Assembly: GCF_011189575.1 (NCBI RefSeq)
Contig: NZ_PUJW01000022.1
Coordinates: 1 to 64,000 of the forward strand
Direction of reading: 5' to 3'
Source: Photorhabdus cinerea
Lineage (GTDB): Bacteria; Pseudomonadota; Gammaproteobacteria; Enterobacterales; Enterobacteriaceae
DNA length: 64,000 nucleotides
The notes beneath the pieces are model-generated. The model was not told where the DNA came from. It made no database searches and worked only from the letters and a program-made list of their open reading frames with translations. How positions within the stretch are numbered: position 1 is the first letter of the stretch; each line of letters starts with the position of its first letter. Of the stretch, positions 16,180 to 23,870 are shown one piece after another. Position numbers and translations under genes: made by a program.

Positions 16180-18327
16180 TTAACTTTTGCCGACTTGTTG
16201 ATTCCACAAATGAGCGTATAAACCGCCTTGCTGAAGCAGTTGGTCATGTGAATCAAATTCGACGATTTGTCCCTGATCTAACACACAGATTTTATCGGCA
16301 TGGCGAATCGTATTGAGTCTGTGAGCTATGCTAATGACCGTTCTATTGCGGCATATTTCATCCATATTTACCATAATTGCCGCTTCGGATTCATAGTCTA
16401 GTGCGGAGGTCGCTTCATCAAGGATAAGAATAGTTGGGTTGACGAGAAGCGCTCTTGCCAATGCGATTCTCTGTCTTTGGCCGCCAGAGAGATTTGAACC
16501 CTTTTCCCCGACCGGATGTGCAAAACCGTGAGGAAGAGATTGAATAAATTCAATAGCACCGGATAACTCAGCTGCTCGATAGACTTCTTCATCGGTCGCG
16601 TTGGGTTTACATAGCCGGATGTTATCGGTGATGCTACCGGAAAACAAAATACTTTCCTGGAGTACAACACTCATATTGCGGCGTAAAGAGACGGGATCAG
16701 CAATGGCTAAATCCATACCATCAACCAGAACTTGCCCATGTTGAGGTACATACAGTCTTTGTAACAAACGGGTAAGCGTACTTTTACCTGAACCAGATGG
16801 CCCTGTTATGCCAATAAATTCGCCGGATTTTATGGATAACGAGAGGTTTGCCAGCACTTCTGGCGTGTCGTCATGATAGCGGAAGCGAATGTTTCTGAAT
16901 TCAATCTGGCCTTCCAGCTCAGGTACAGAAGCCAGCCCCTGTTTACTGTTTTCCATTGGCTCATCAAGAATATCACCCACACGTTTCAGGGCGATTAATG
17001 TATGTTGAAAATCCTGCCAAACTTGTGCGAGCCGGAGGATAGGTTGGGTGACATGTCCGGCAAGCATATTAAAAGCAATGAGCTGTCCAGGAGTCAGTTC
17101 ACCACGTAAGACTTCTGTCACTCCCCACCATAAGAGGATGGCTGCGGTAAATTTTTGGACAAAATCGATTCCCTGTCCGGCGATTAGACCACTTTTCTGT
17201 GCTGCGAAGCTTTTCGTTAACTGTTGGCTGAGAATGCGTTGCCACTGATGTAAAAAACGGTTTTCAGTGGCGGTTGTTTTAATGGTTTCAATCCCTGTGA
17301 CGGCTTCAGTCAGAAAACTTGTTGCATTGGCATCACTTTCATATTCTGCTTCTACCTTGCGACGAATAACCGGTCCGGCAATTATCCAGAGTACGAAATA
17401 AACGAAGAGTGAACCAATGACAATCCAGGTCAGTATCCAGGCATAATAAAACATGATGCCAATAAACATGATGACAAAGATGAGATCCAGTAACAGCATC
17501 AAAGTAGAACCGGTCAAGAACTGGCGGATTTGTGACATTTCTCTGACTCTGGCAATGATCTGCCCTGTTTGTCGTTGTTTAAAATATTGCAACGGTAAAC
17601 CTGTCAGATGACGATATAATCGCCCGGATAGTTCAGAATTTATCTGGCTTGCCATATGCCCAAATACAGTATTGCGCATAAAGCTATAAAAAGGTTCTGC
17701 AAGGGCAATGGCGAGCATAGCCATACCTAATACATGAAGGCTGGATAAACTTCGTCCTACCAACACCTTATCAATGATGTTCTCAAACAGAATTGGGCTG
17801 ATCAGCGCAAAGAGTTGAAGAACAATAGCAAATAAAAACAGATCTCTTATTTGATTTTTCTGCCGGAAAATTGAGGGATAAAACCAACTCAAGCTGAATT
17901 TGATATGCTTTTTAATTAATTCCTGATCTGCGATCAAAAGAATTTTATATAAATTTTCTTTGGTATCATCGGGTAAAGAGAGTAACCGTATTTGCTCAGT
18001 AGCAGGATCGAGAACTGTCATATTGGCGTTATTGATTTCAATAAGCACCCACCACTGTTGTTCCAGTTCGATCAATGCGGGTAAGGGCAAAGTTGGTCCG
18101 GTATTGGCCGTTAAGCGTTCAATTTTACTGTGCAGTCCGATGGTGTCGGCGGCTTCACGTAGTTGTAAATCACTCAGATAGAGAGAATCAAAACCAAGGC
18201 TGTGTTGAAGTTGATCGACTGTGGCTGATTTATGAAATTGTTTCCCCACATAGACGATGCAATCCAGCGCCTGATTATTATGGGCGTAATCGTTGGAACT
18301 GGTAGTAGAAGATAGCAATACGTTCAC
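16180..18327 (-). CDS. rtxE: Type I secretion ABC transporter of the MARTX system (RtxE-like)
   Basis: 715 residues from GTG at 18327, with GGGAG upstream and 2 nt after the rtxD stop. The N-terminal C39-like domain (1-130) keeps a cysteine (C23) but has WWVLIE where C39 peptidases need His, so it is probably a non-cleaving substrate-docking domain. Then come six membrane helices (about 160-440) and the ATPase: Walker A GPSGSGKST, signature LSGGQRQRIALARALL, Walker B ILILDEATSALD, H-loop SIAHRLNT. MARTX exporters use two different ABC subunits (RtxB and RtxE), and this is the second. Third gene of rtxBDE. Confidence 0.9.
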   Translation of the reverse strand: MNVLLSSTTSSNDYAHNNQALDCIVYVGKQFHKSATVDQLQHSLGFDSLYLSDLQLREAADTIGLHSKIERLTANTGPTLPLPALIELEQQWWVLIEINNANMTVLDPATEQIRLLSLPDDTKENLYKILLIADQELIKKHIKFSLSWFYPSIFRQKNQIRDLFLFAIVLQLFALISPILFENIIDKVLVGRSLSSLHVLGMAMLAIALAEPFYSFMRNTVFGHMASQINSELSGRLYRHLTGLPLQYFKQRQTGQIIARVREMSQIRQFLTGSTLMLLLDLIFVIMFIGIMFYYAWILTWIVIGSLFVYFVLWIIAGPVIRRKVEAEYESDANATSFLTEAVTGIETIKTTATENRFLHQWQRILSQQLTKSFAAQKSGLIAGQGIDFVQKFTAAILLWWGVTEVLRGELTPGQLIAFNMLAGHVTQPILRLAQVWQDFQHTLIALKRVGDILDEPMENSKQGLASVPELEGQIEFRNIRFRYHDDTPEVLANLSLSIKSGEFIGITGPSGSGKSTLTRLLQRLYVPQHGQVLVDGMDLAIADPVSLRRNMSVVLQESILFSGSITDNIRLCKPNATDEEVYRAAELSGAIEFIQSLPHGFAHPVGEKGSNLSGGQRQRIALARALLVNPTILILDEATSALDYESEAAIMVNMDEICRNRTVISIAHRLNTIRHADKICVLDQGQIVEFDSHDQLLQQGGLYAHLWNQQVGKS

Positions 18328-18329
18328 GA

Positions 18330-19685
18330 TTATTTCTCCCTCAATGCTTCAGACTGATACTCTCTGATAGGACTCAGGAGATAATCGATAACGCGGCGTT
18401 GATCAGTTTTAATTTCGGCGACAATTGACATACCTGGGGTAATTTCAACACTGGTATTGTCTATGGCAATATGACTACTTTTAAGGCTTACCTGCGCCGG
18501 AAAGACCAGCCCTAATTGTTCATCAGTGGTTGAATCTCTGGATATGTTCAATAGTTCGCCGTCAATAGTGCCATAACGTGTGTAGGGGAAGGCATCTACC
18601 TTAACGGTGACTTGTTGTCCTGGATAAACAAACCCAGCATCTTTGTTTAAAATTTGCACTTCCGCCAGTTGTACATTGTCATCAGGTACAATTACCATTA
18701 AGTTTTGTGCCGGTTGCAGTACCGCACCCAAGGTATGCACACTGAGTTGTTGCACGGTTCCTGTGACGGGGGAGCGAATGACTTCGAGTTGTTCCCGTAC
18801 CTGAGCTTTTGAAAGTTCTTGTTCTAAAACGACCAATTGAACTTCGGCCTGTTTTCTTTTATCAAACCATTCGCGTTCTTTTTGTGTTTTCAGGCTGTTT
18901 AGCCGTTTTTCAAGGTTAATATATTGTGATTGCAGAACATTAAGTTCAGCACTTTGCTGGGCAATCAGGCGTTCTGTTTCCAGGAACTCTTTTTCCTGTT
19001 CAAGATATTCAACTTTACTGATCACTTGTTTTTCACTCAAGGTTTGGCGTGCCTTTAAACGCTGGCTGATATTCTGCCTAAGCTTAGTGAGTGCATTAAT
19101 GTCACTTTTTCGTGCTTGTTGAGAAGCGAGATTTACGTTCATCTCTGCTTTTAGATTTGTTATGCCAGCTTCATATTCTCTTTTCTCACGGGAATAGTTT
19201 TCAACAACTTGTGCTTGCTGAGATATCGGCAATGTTTGAAACAGTCCCTGTTCTGCTGGTTCTTGTTCCTCAGTCAAAGCTTGATAACGAATCTTTTCAT
19301 GGACTTGATATTCAATCTGCTTGAGTAATCTGGCGATATCTTGGTTAACGCCAAGTGTATCTAATGTCAGGAGCGGTGTATCTTTAATCACCCGCTGTCC
19401 GTTCTGAACATGGATAGCTGTCACTCGGCTTTGTTCATACGCTTGAATTATCTGAGATCGACCGGAGACAATCAGGCGGCCAGTTGCTGTTGCCTGAACA
19501 TCCAATTTACCCAGATATGCCCAGAGTAGCGCGATGATGACGCCTACACTAAGCATGATTGCGGTGTAGCGGGCAAAAGGTGAAGGTGGACGCTGAGATA
19601 GTGCTAAATGTGTTGGCAAGAAATCATAGTGCTGTGGGCGAAAGCCCAACCGCGTTTTAATTTTATCCTTAAAAGCCTTAATCAT
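18330..19685 (-). CDS. rtxD: Type I secretion membrane fusion protein (HlyD/RtxD family)
   Basis: 451 residues. There is a short cytoplasmic N-terminus, one membrane helix at about 43-60 (TAIMLSVGVIIALLWAYLG) and a lipoyl/barrel-sandwich segment. A long periplasmic coiled coil (about 130-290, rich in Glu, Gln and Lys) precedes the second lipoyl half (VIRSPVTGTVQQL) and a beta-barrel end. It bridges the inner-membrane ABC subunits to a TolC-type outer-membrane channel. Its ATG overlaps the rtxB stop by 8 nt, and rtxE begins 2 nt after its stop, so the three are translationally coupled. No TolC gene lies in the window. Confidence 0.93.
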   Translation of the reverse strand: MIKAFKDKIKTRLGFRPQHYDFLPTHLALSQRPPSPFARYTAIMLSVGVIIALLWAYLGKLDVQATATGRLIVSGRSQIIQAYEQSRVTAIHVQNGQRVIKDTPLLTLDTLGVNQDIARLLKQIEYQVHEKIRYQALTEEQEPAEQGLFQTLPISQQAQVVENYSREKREYEAGITNLKAEMNVNLASQQARKSDINALTKLRQNISQRLKARQTLSEKQVISKVEYLEQEKEFLETERLIAQQSAELNVLQSQYINLEKRLNSLKTQKEREWFDKRKQAEVQLVVLEQELSKAQVREQLEVIRSPVTGTVQQLSVHTLGAVLQPAQNLMVIVPDDNVQLAEVQILNKDAGFVYPGQQVTVKVDAFPYTRYGTIDGELLNISRDSTTDEQLGLVFPAQVSLKSSHIAIDNTSVEITPGMSIVAEIKTDQRRVIDYLLSPIREYQSEALREK

Positions 19686-21783
19686 GACAAGATACCTCCT
19701 GTTTCAATTCCTGTTGCAGTTGCCAGAGTTTGCGGTACTGCTTGCCGTGCTTAAGTAGTTGCTCATGCGAGCCTTGTTCAATAATTTCCCCCTGATTAAG
19801 AACAATGATGCGATCACAATTACGCACCGTTGAAAGCCGGTGTGCGATAGTGATGACAGTTCTGCCTTGTGCAATTTCTGCCATATTTGATTGAATGAGT
19901 GATTGTGACTCATCATCAAGCGCACTGGTTGCTTCATCAAGAATGAGAATTTTGGGGCCTGCAAGTATGGTTCGGGCAATGGCAAGTCTCTGACGCTGAC
20001 CGCCGGATAAGGATTGCCCACCTTCTGCTATGATCGTGTCATATCCCATCGGCAGTCTGAGGATGAATTCATGAGCGCCCGCTAGTTTGGCAACTTTAAT
20101 CACTGATTCCAGGCTGGAATCGGGTTTTGACTGAGCAATATTTTCATATACTGTTTTGTTAAATAAGAAATTTTCTTGCAGAACCACTCCAACTTGTTGC
20201 CTGAGTGTTTCGATACCTATATTTTGCAATGGAATGCCATCTAAGGTGATCGCGCCTGTTTCCGGTGAGTAAAGGCGGAGTAATAAACGTGCCAGCGTAC
20301 TTTTGCCTGAACCGGAAGTGCCTACGATACCAATGGTTTCTCCGGCTCTTATATCAAGATTGAATCCTTTAATGGTGGGAGGAATGTCGGGTTGATAACG
20401 AAAGACAACATTGTTAAATGAGACAGCCCCTTGCAGAGTGATGTGCTGTTGGCCGGATTGCTGCTCGGTTGGTAGGTTTAACATATCGCCTAATTTATCT
20501 ACGGCTACCCGTGTTCTGATAAATTGCCCCCAAAGCTCTACCAGCCGGGCTAATGGTTGGGAAGTATGGTTTACCATCATATTAAAAGCGATTAACTGAC
20601 CAATGGTCATTTGTAGTGATAAAACTTCTGATGCACCTAACCAGAGAATCGCGGCATTAGTGACTTTTTGCAGTAGCATAACAATATGGTTTGAACGATT
20701 ACCAAGTTGCTGAACTGCGTAACTGGTATTAATCATCTTCTCAGTTTGGCTATCCCAGCGGCGAACAAACCTCGGCTCTACTGCCAGGCTTTTAAGGGTT
20801 TCGGAACCGGAAACCGTTTCTGTCAGGAAAGAAGTATTGATTGCCGCATGAGTGAATTGTTCTTCAACGGCTTTTTCCATACGAGGTGTCAACCACCATG
20901 CCAGAATGGCATAAAAAGGAATTGTGGCGATAAAAACCCAAGTCAGCGTGCTGGATAACAGGCTCATCACGTAGATGAAAACAAACATAAACAGCACATC
21001 GACGGATAAGGTGAACATTGAACCGGTCAGAAATTCCCTGACAGTATCCAGTTCGCGCACCCGTGTGACAATTGCTCCTACCTGACGGGATTTAAAAAAG
21101 AGCAAAGGTAGCCCGAACAGATGCCGGACCAGCTTTAATCCTAGTTTGATATCGATACGGTTTGCGGTATGAGCGTATTGGTATTCGCGCAATCCCCTTA
21201 ACATCACCTCTATGATTCCGGCGATAATTAAGCCAAAGATTAATACATCAAGGGTCGATAACGCCCGATGGATTAATACCTTATCCATAACCACTTGAAT
21301 GACTAAGGGAGAAATGAGTGCAAGAACTTGTAGTACAAAAGAAAATAGCAATATTTCACCCAGGTTTTTCTTTTGTGCCAGAAACTCTGGAATAAACCAA
21401 CTAATATCAAATTTTGATTGTTTTTGTTTTATCTTAATCCATTTTCCATTCCATTCTTCCGTCAGTTTTTTAGCAGGCCATATTTCTGGGGTTTCTTTAT
21501 TCACCTTCTGAATGAGTGAGCTTTCTTTATCCGATTTGGCTAAAACAAAAGGTAGGCCATTATTATCAAACAAGATTGCTGGTAATGGTATGTCATCGTG
21601 TTTTTTTCTTACAGACGTCTTATTTGCAAGAGATAAGTTAAATTTTTTCTCTATATCTCTTATATAAGATTGGTAACAACTCGCGTCTTTTAGATTATCA
21701 ATATCAATGGTATTGTTTTTTCCATTACATATCATCAATATTAACTTTAATGATGATATGGTTAATTTTTCAATCTCATTCAT
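19678..21783 (-). CDS. rtxB: Type I secretion ABC transporter of the MARTX system (RtxB-like)
   Basis: 701 residues. A diverged C39-like N-terminal domain (about 1-120) is followed by membrane helices (about 150-440). The nucleotide-binding domain has Walker A GTSGSGKS at 488-495, signature LSGGQ at about 592, Walker B ILILDEATSALD at about 613-622 and H-loop TIAHRLST. First gene of rtxBDE, divergent from rtxH over a 333-bp AT-rich region. This divergence is the standard arrangement of Vibrio MARTX loci. The SD before the ATG is weak. Confidence 0.9.
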   Translation of the reverse strand: MNEIEKLTISSLKLILMICNGKNNTIDIDNLKDASCYQSYIRDIEKKFNLSLANKTSVRKKHDDIPLPAILFDNNGLPFVLAKSDKESSLIQKVNKETPEIWPAKKLTEEWNGKWIKIKQKQSKFDISWFIPEFLAQKKNLGEILLFSFVLQVLALISPLVIQVVMDKVLIHRALSTLDVLIFGLIIAGIIEVMLRGLREYQYAHTANRIDIKLGLKLVRHLFGLPLLFFKSRQVGAIVTRVRELDTVREFLTGSMFTLSVDVLFMFVFIYVMSLLSSTLTWVFIATIPFYAILAWWLTPRMEKAVEEQFTHAAINTSFLTETVSGSETLKSLAVEPRFVRRWDSQTEKMINTSYAVQQLGNRSNHIVMLLQKVTNAAILWLGASEVLSLQMTIGQLIAFNMMVNHTSQPLARLVELWGQFIRTRVAVDKLGDMLNLPTEQQSGQQHITLQGAVSFNNVVFRYQPDIPPTIKGFNLDIRAGETIGIVGTSGSGKSTLARLLLRLYSPETGAITLDGIPLQNIGIETLRQQVGVVLQENFLFNKTVYENIAQSKPDSSLESVIKVAKLAGAHEFILRLPMGYDTIIAEGGQSLSGGQRQRLAIARTILAGPKILILDEATSALDDESQSLIQSNMAEIAQGRTVITIAHRLSTVRNCDRIIVLNQGEIIEQGSHEQLLKHGKQYRKLWQLQQELKQEVSCHD

Positions 21784-22062
21784 GAAAAAACATCTTTAGA
21801 ATTTGCATAGAGTATTAATAAAAACAGAGCATTATGTTGCCTGTTTGTTATGTTTTCATTTAATTGTCACTTTATTATCTTATATTTGTTGCTGGTAACG
21901 GTGTGTGGGTAAATAGGACTATATATGGGGGGTAAAAAGACTTTCTGATATATAAATATTGTCTTTGAATTTTTGCTCTATATTATTTTATTTGATTCAC
22001 TCATATAAAAGCATTTATAGCTAGATAAATTCATAATATCTTTGTATTTAATGCTTTCACTG

Positions 22063-22079
22063 TTGTACGTATTGTACAA
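22063..22079. promoter_or_regulatory. Inverted repeat upstream of rtxH, candidate operator
   Basis: TTGTAC-N5-GTACAA is a perfect 6-bp inverted repeat, 38 bp before the rtxH ATG, in the otherwise AT-rich rtxB-rtxH divergent promoter region (21784-22116). The position suits a dimeric regulator; the regulator is unknown. Confidence 0.35.
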
Positions 22080-22116
22080 TCTTATTAATAAGTTGTTTGT
22101 TTTTTGGTAAATAAAT

Positions 22117-22473
22117 ATGTCTGAAAAATTTGTACAAACTGTCTCTAGCGTCAATTATAACAAGGGCATTTTCTCTCTTTATTTTGTTGGTCAGGAATCC
22201 AATCGTATGGCGAATGGAGTAATGGCGGAAAATGACAATGAACTTGAATTAAAACAAGTTATTCATATGCCAGCATCGGGATTTATGTATATGGTTTCGA
22301 TGGTTAAAAATATGTTGGAAGATCCACGCATGGAGGCTGAATTTGATAAATTGATAGCGGCGGGGTTTTTACCGGCGCCGCAATTGCCGGAAGAACAGAT
22401 TACATCAGAAGCTGAAGTTATGGTGGAAGAACCTGCTAATGCGAAGAAACGCGCAGCTAAAAACGAAAAATAA
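22117..22473 (+). CDS. rtxH: RtxH-like conserved MARTX-locus protein
   Basis: 118 residues with no recognisable enzyme motif. It has a beta-rich start (VQTVSSVNYNKGIFSLYFVGQ), a central VIHMPASGFMYMVSMVKNML segment and an acidic then basic C-terminus. Position, size and gene order (rtxH-rtxC-rtxA opposite rtxBDE) match the conserved hypothetical RtxH of Vibrio MARTX loci, whose function is not established. A decayed second copy lies at 23547-23715. Confidence 0.75.
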   Translation: MSEKFVQTVSSVNYNKGIFSLYFVGQESNRMANGVMAENDNELELKQVIHMPASGFMYMVSMVKNMLEDPRMEAEFDKLIAAGFLPAPQLPEEQITSEAEVMVEEPANAKKRAAKNEK

Positions 22474-22494
22474 CATCTGATGGTTGAATAACGC

Positions 22495-22956
22495 ATGGCG
22501 ATTATACATCAGCCAGTGAAATTGAATACCGCAGAAATACAGGCAATGATCGGAGGAGTGATGCTATTGAGCCAGCATTCTCCTCTTCATCGCAGATATT
22601 TGGTGTCTGAATGGCAGCAGCGTATTTTGCCTGCATTTGAACTCAATCAGTTTTGCTACTATGAAGATGAACATGGGCGCCCTATTGCTTTCTGTAATTG
22701 GGCTTTTTTGTCTGAACAAAATCGGGAAGAGCTGCTTGCGGGAGAAAGAGAGCTTACTCATACGGATTGGCGTTCAGGTCCATATATCTTTTTTCCCGAA
22801 ATGATTGCGCCTTTTGGTCATGGGCGTGAAGTTGCCAGAGATTTACGCCGCCGTGTCTTTTTGCCATGGAAAGGCCAGAAGGCTTGTACTGTCCGCGGAA
22901 AACTTGATGCTCAAAATAACCGTTGTATCCGTCAGGTACAGTGGTTCTTTGTTTAA
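22495..22956 (+). CDS. rtxC: Toxin-activating lysine acyltransferase (RtxC/HlyC family)
   Basis: 153 residues, typical for RtxC. The HlyC catalytic His is H32 (SPLHRRY). The HlyC motif around D92 (FIDWIAPFG) reads FPEMIAPFG here, with Glu (E102) at the Asp position. The family transfers an acyl group from acyl-ACP to internal lysines of RTX toxins in the cytoplasm before export. It starts 21 nt after rtxH. About 900 bp then separate it from rtxA, much more than in a compact operon; that gap holds decayed rtxH and rtxC sequence. Confidence 0.88.
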   Translation: MAIIHQPVKLNTAEIQAMIGGVMLLSQHSPLHRRYLVSEWQQRILPAFELNQFCYYEDEHGRPIAFCNWAFLSEQNREELLAGERELTHTDWRSGPYIFFPEMIAPFGHGREVARDLRRRVFLPWKGQKACTVRGKLDAQNNRCIRQVQWFFV

Positions 22957-23235
22957 TTTCAGTATTATTTAATAATAAAAAGTGGCTCATTGAAAAGTGG
23001 GTCATTTCTCTATGCAGGTTTAACTGTCTTGGTTGGGGGTGTTCAATCAGAATTTTCTTACAGGGTATAGTCGATTCGTGTCCTTTTCGGCTCAAAGAGT
23101 GGAATGGAAAATTCTCTATTAAGAAGTCGAAATTAGATGAAACCAAAATGCCGATACATACAATGCGGTTTACATCATTACCCCAGACAATGAACAGTTT
23201 TGTTCCGGTGGTAGGTAGTAATAATTTTATTGGTC

Positions 23236-23272
23236 ATTATTATTTCCTACTAAAATAGTAGGAAATAATAAT
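23236..23272. terminator. Strong AT-rich hairpin between rtxC and rtxA
   Basis: A perfect 16-bp stem (23236-23251 with 23257-23272) has a 5-nt AAAAT loop, 280 nt after the rtxC stop. No clean T-run follows. It may end or stabilise the rtxHC transcript. The stretch 22957-23546 has no intact gene; an interrupted frame around 23010-23215 looks like decayed coding sequence I cannot name. Confidence 0.5.
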
Positions 23273-23546
23273 CTGATTTACTTATATTGTTTTAATGGTT
23301 ATAATACTCAATGTTTTAATGATAATGGAATGAAATAATTGATTTTAATTAATGGAGATTATGTTTTAGTTTATTCGTTACTTTATTACATCTCCTGCTT
23401 TTCCTATATTTTCGTGGAAAAATACATCCGCGTTAAATATCTTTTTTAATTTTTCCTTTATCTCAATCAATAGGTTTTTTAAAGGTGTTTATAGATGTTT
23501 CAGTTTGAAATTTTTCTGAATTTGATGTTTTTCTTGTTATGCACGA

Positions 23547-23715
23547 TTTATTAATAAACCATTTTTGGGATAAAGGTATATCTAAGAAATTCGTGTAAAC
23601 AATCTCTAATATTAATGATAATAACGGGTGTCTTTTCTCTTTGTTTAATTAAACAGGGATAAAACTTTATAGAGAATAGAATGATAATAATCATGAATTA
23701 AACAAGTTGTTTAAA
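23547..23715 (+). pseudogene. Decayed duplicate of rtxH
   Basis: The segment aligns base by base with the upstream region and start of rtxH (around 22080-22260). TCTAAGAAATTCGTGTAAAC corresponds to TCTGAAAAATTTGTACAAAC, and CTTTTCTCTTTGTTTAATT to ATTTTCTCTCTTTATTTTG. In-frame stops, including TAA in place of the rtxH Q codon, show it is dead. Confidence 0.75.
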
Positions 23716-23768
23716 GTATATCTGATTGATTTTTAATTAATATTTTGACTATTAAAAGGTCTGAGGGT

Positions 23769-23843
23769 TTGCACTATTTTATAAGAAATTGAATATTTAA
23801 AACAACCGCTACATTCGTTAGGTGCAGTGGTTTTTGGCTTAAC
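23769..23843 (+). pseudogene. Decayed 3' end of a second rtxC
   Basis: AAAACAACCGCTACATTCG and GGTGCAGTGGTTTTTGGCT match AAAATAACCGTTGTATCCG and GGTACAGTGGTTCTTTGTT at the 3' end of rtxC (about 22880-22956). Only the last approximately 25 codons remain, ending 27 nt before rtxA. With the rtxH remnant just upstream, this shows a former tandem rtxHC copy reduced by deletion. Confidence 0.75.
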
Positions 23844-23870
23844 TTCAACGATAAATTAAAGGACTAATTG

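Noticed and set aside
22923..23258. 111-codon ORF overlapping the end of rtxC
   Set aside because: It overlaps rtxC out of frame, lacks a ribosome site and crosses the strong hairpin at 23236-23272; composition is not coding-like.
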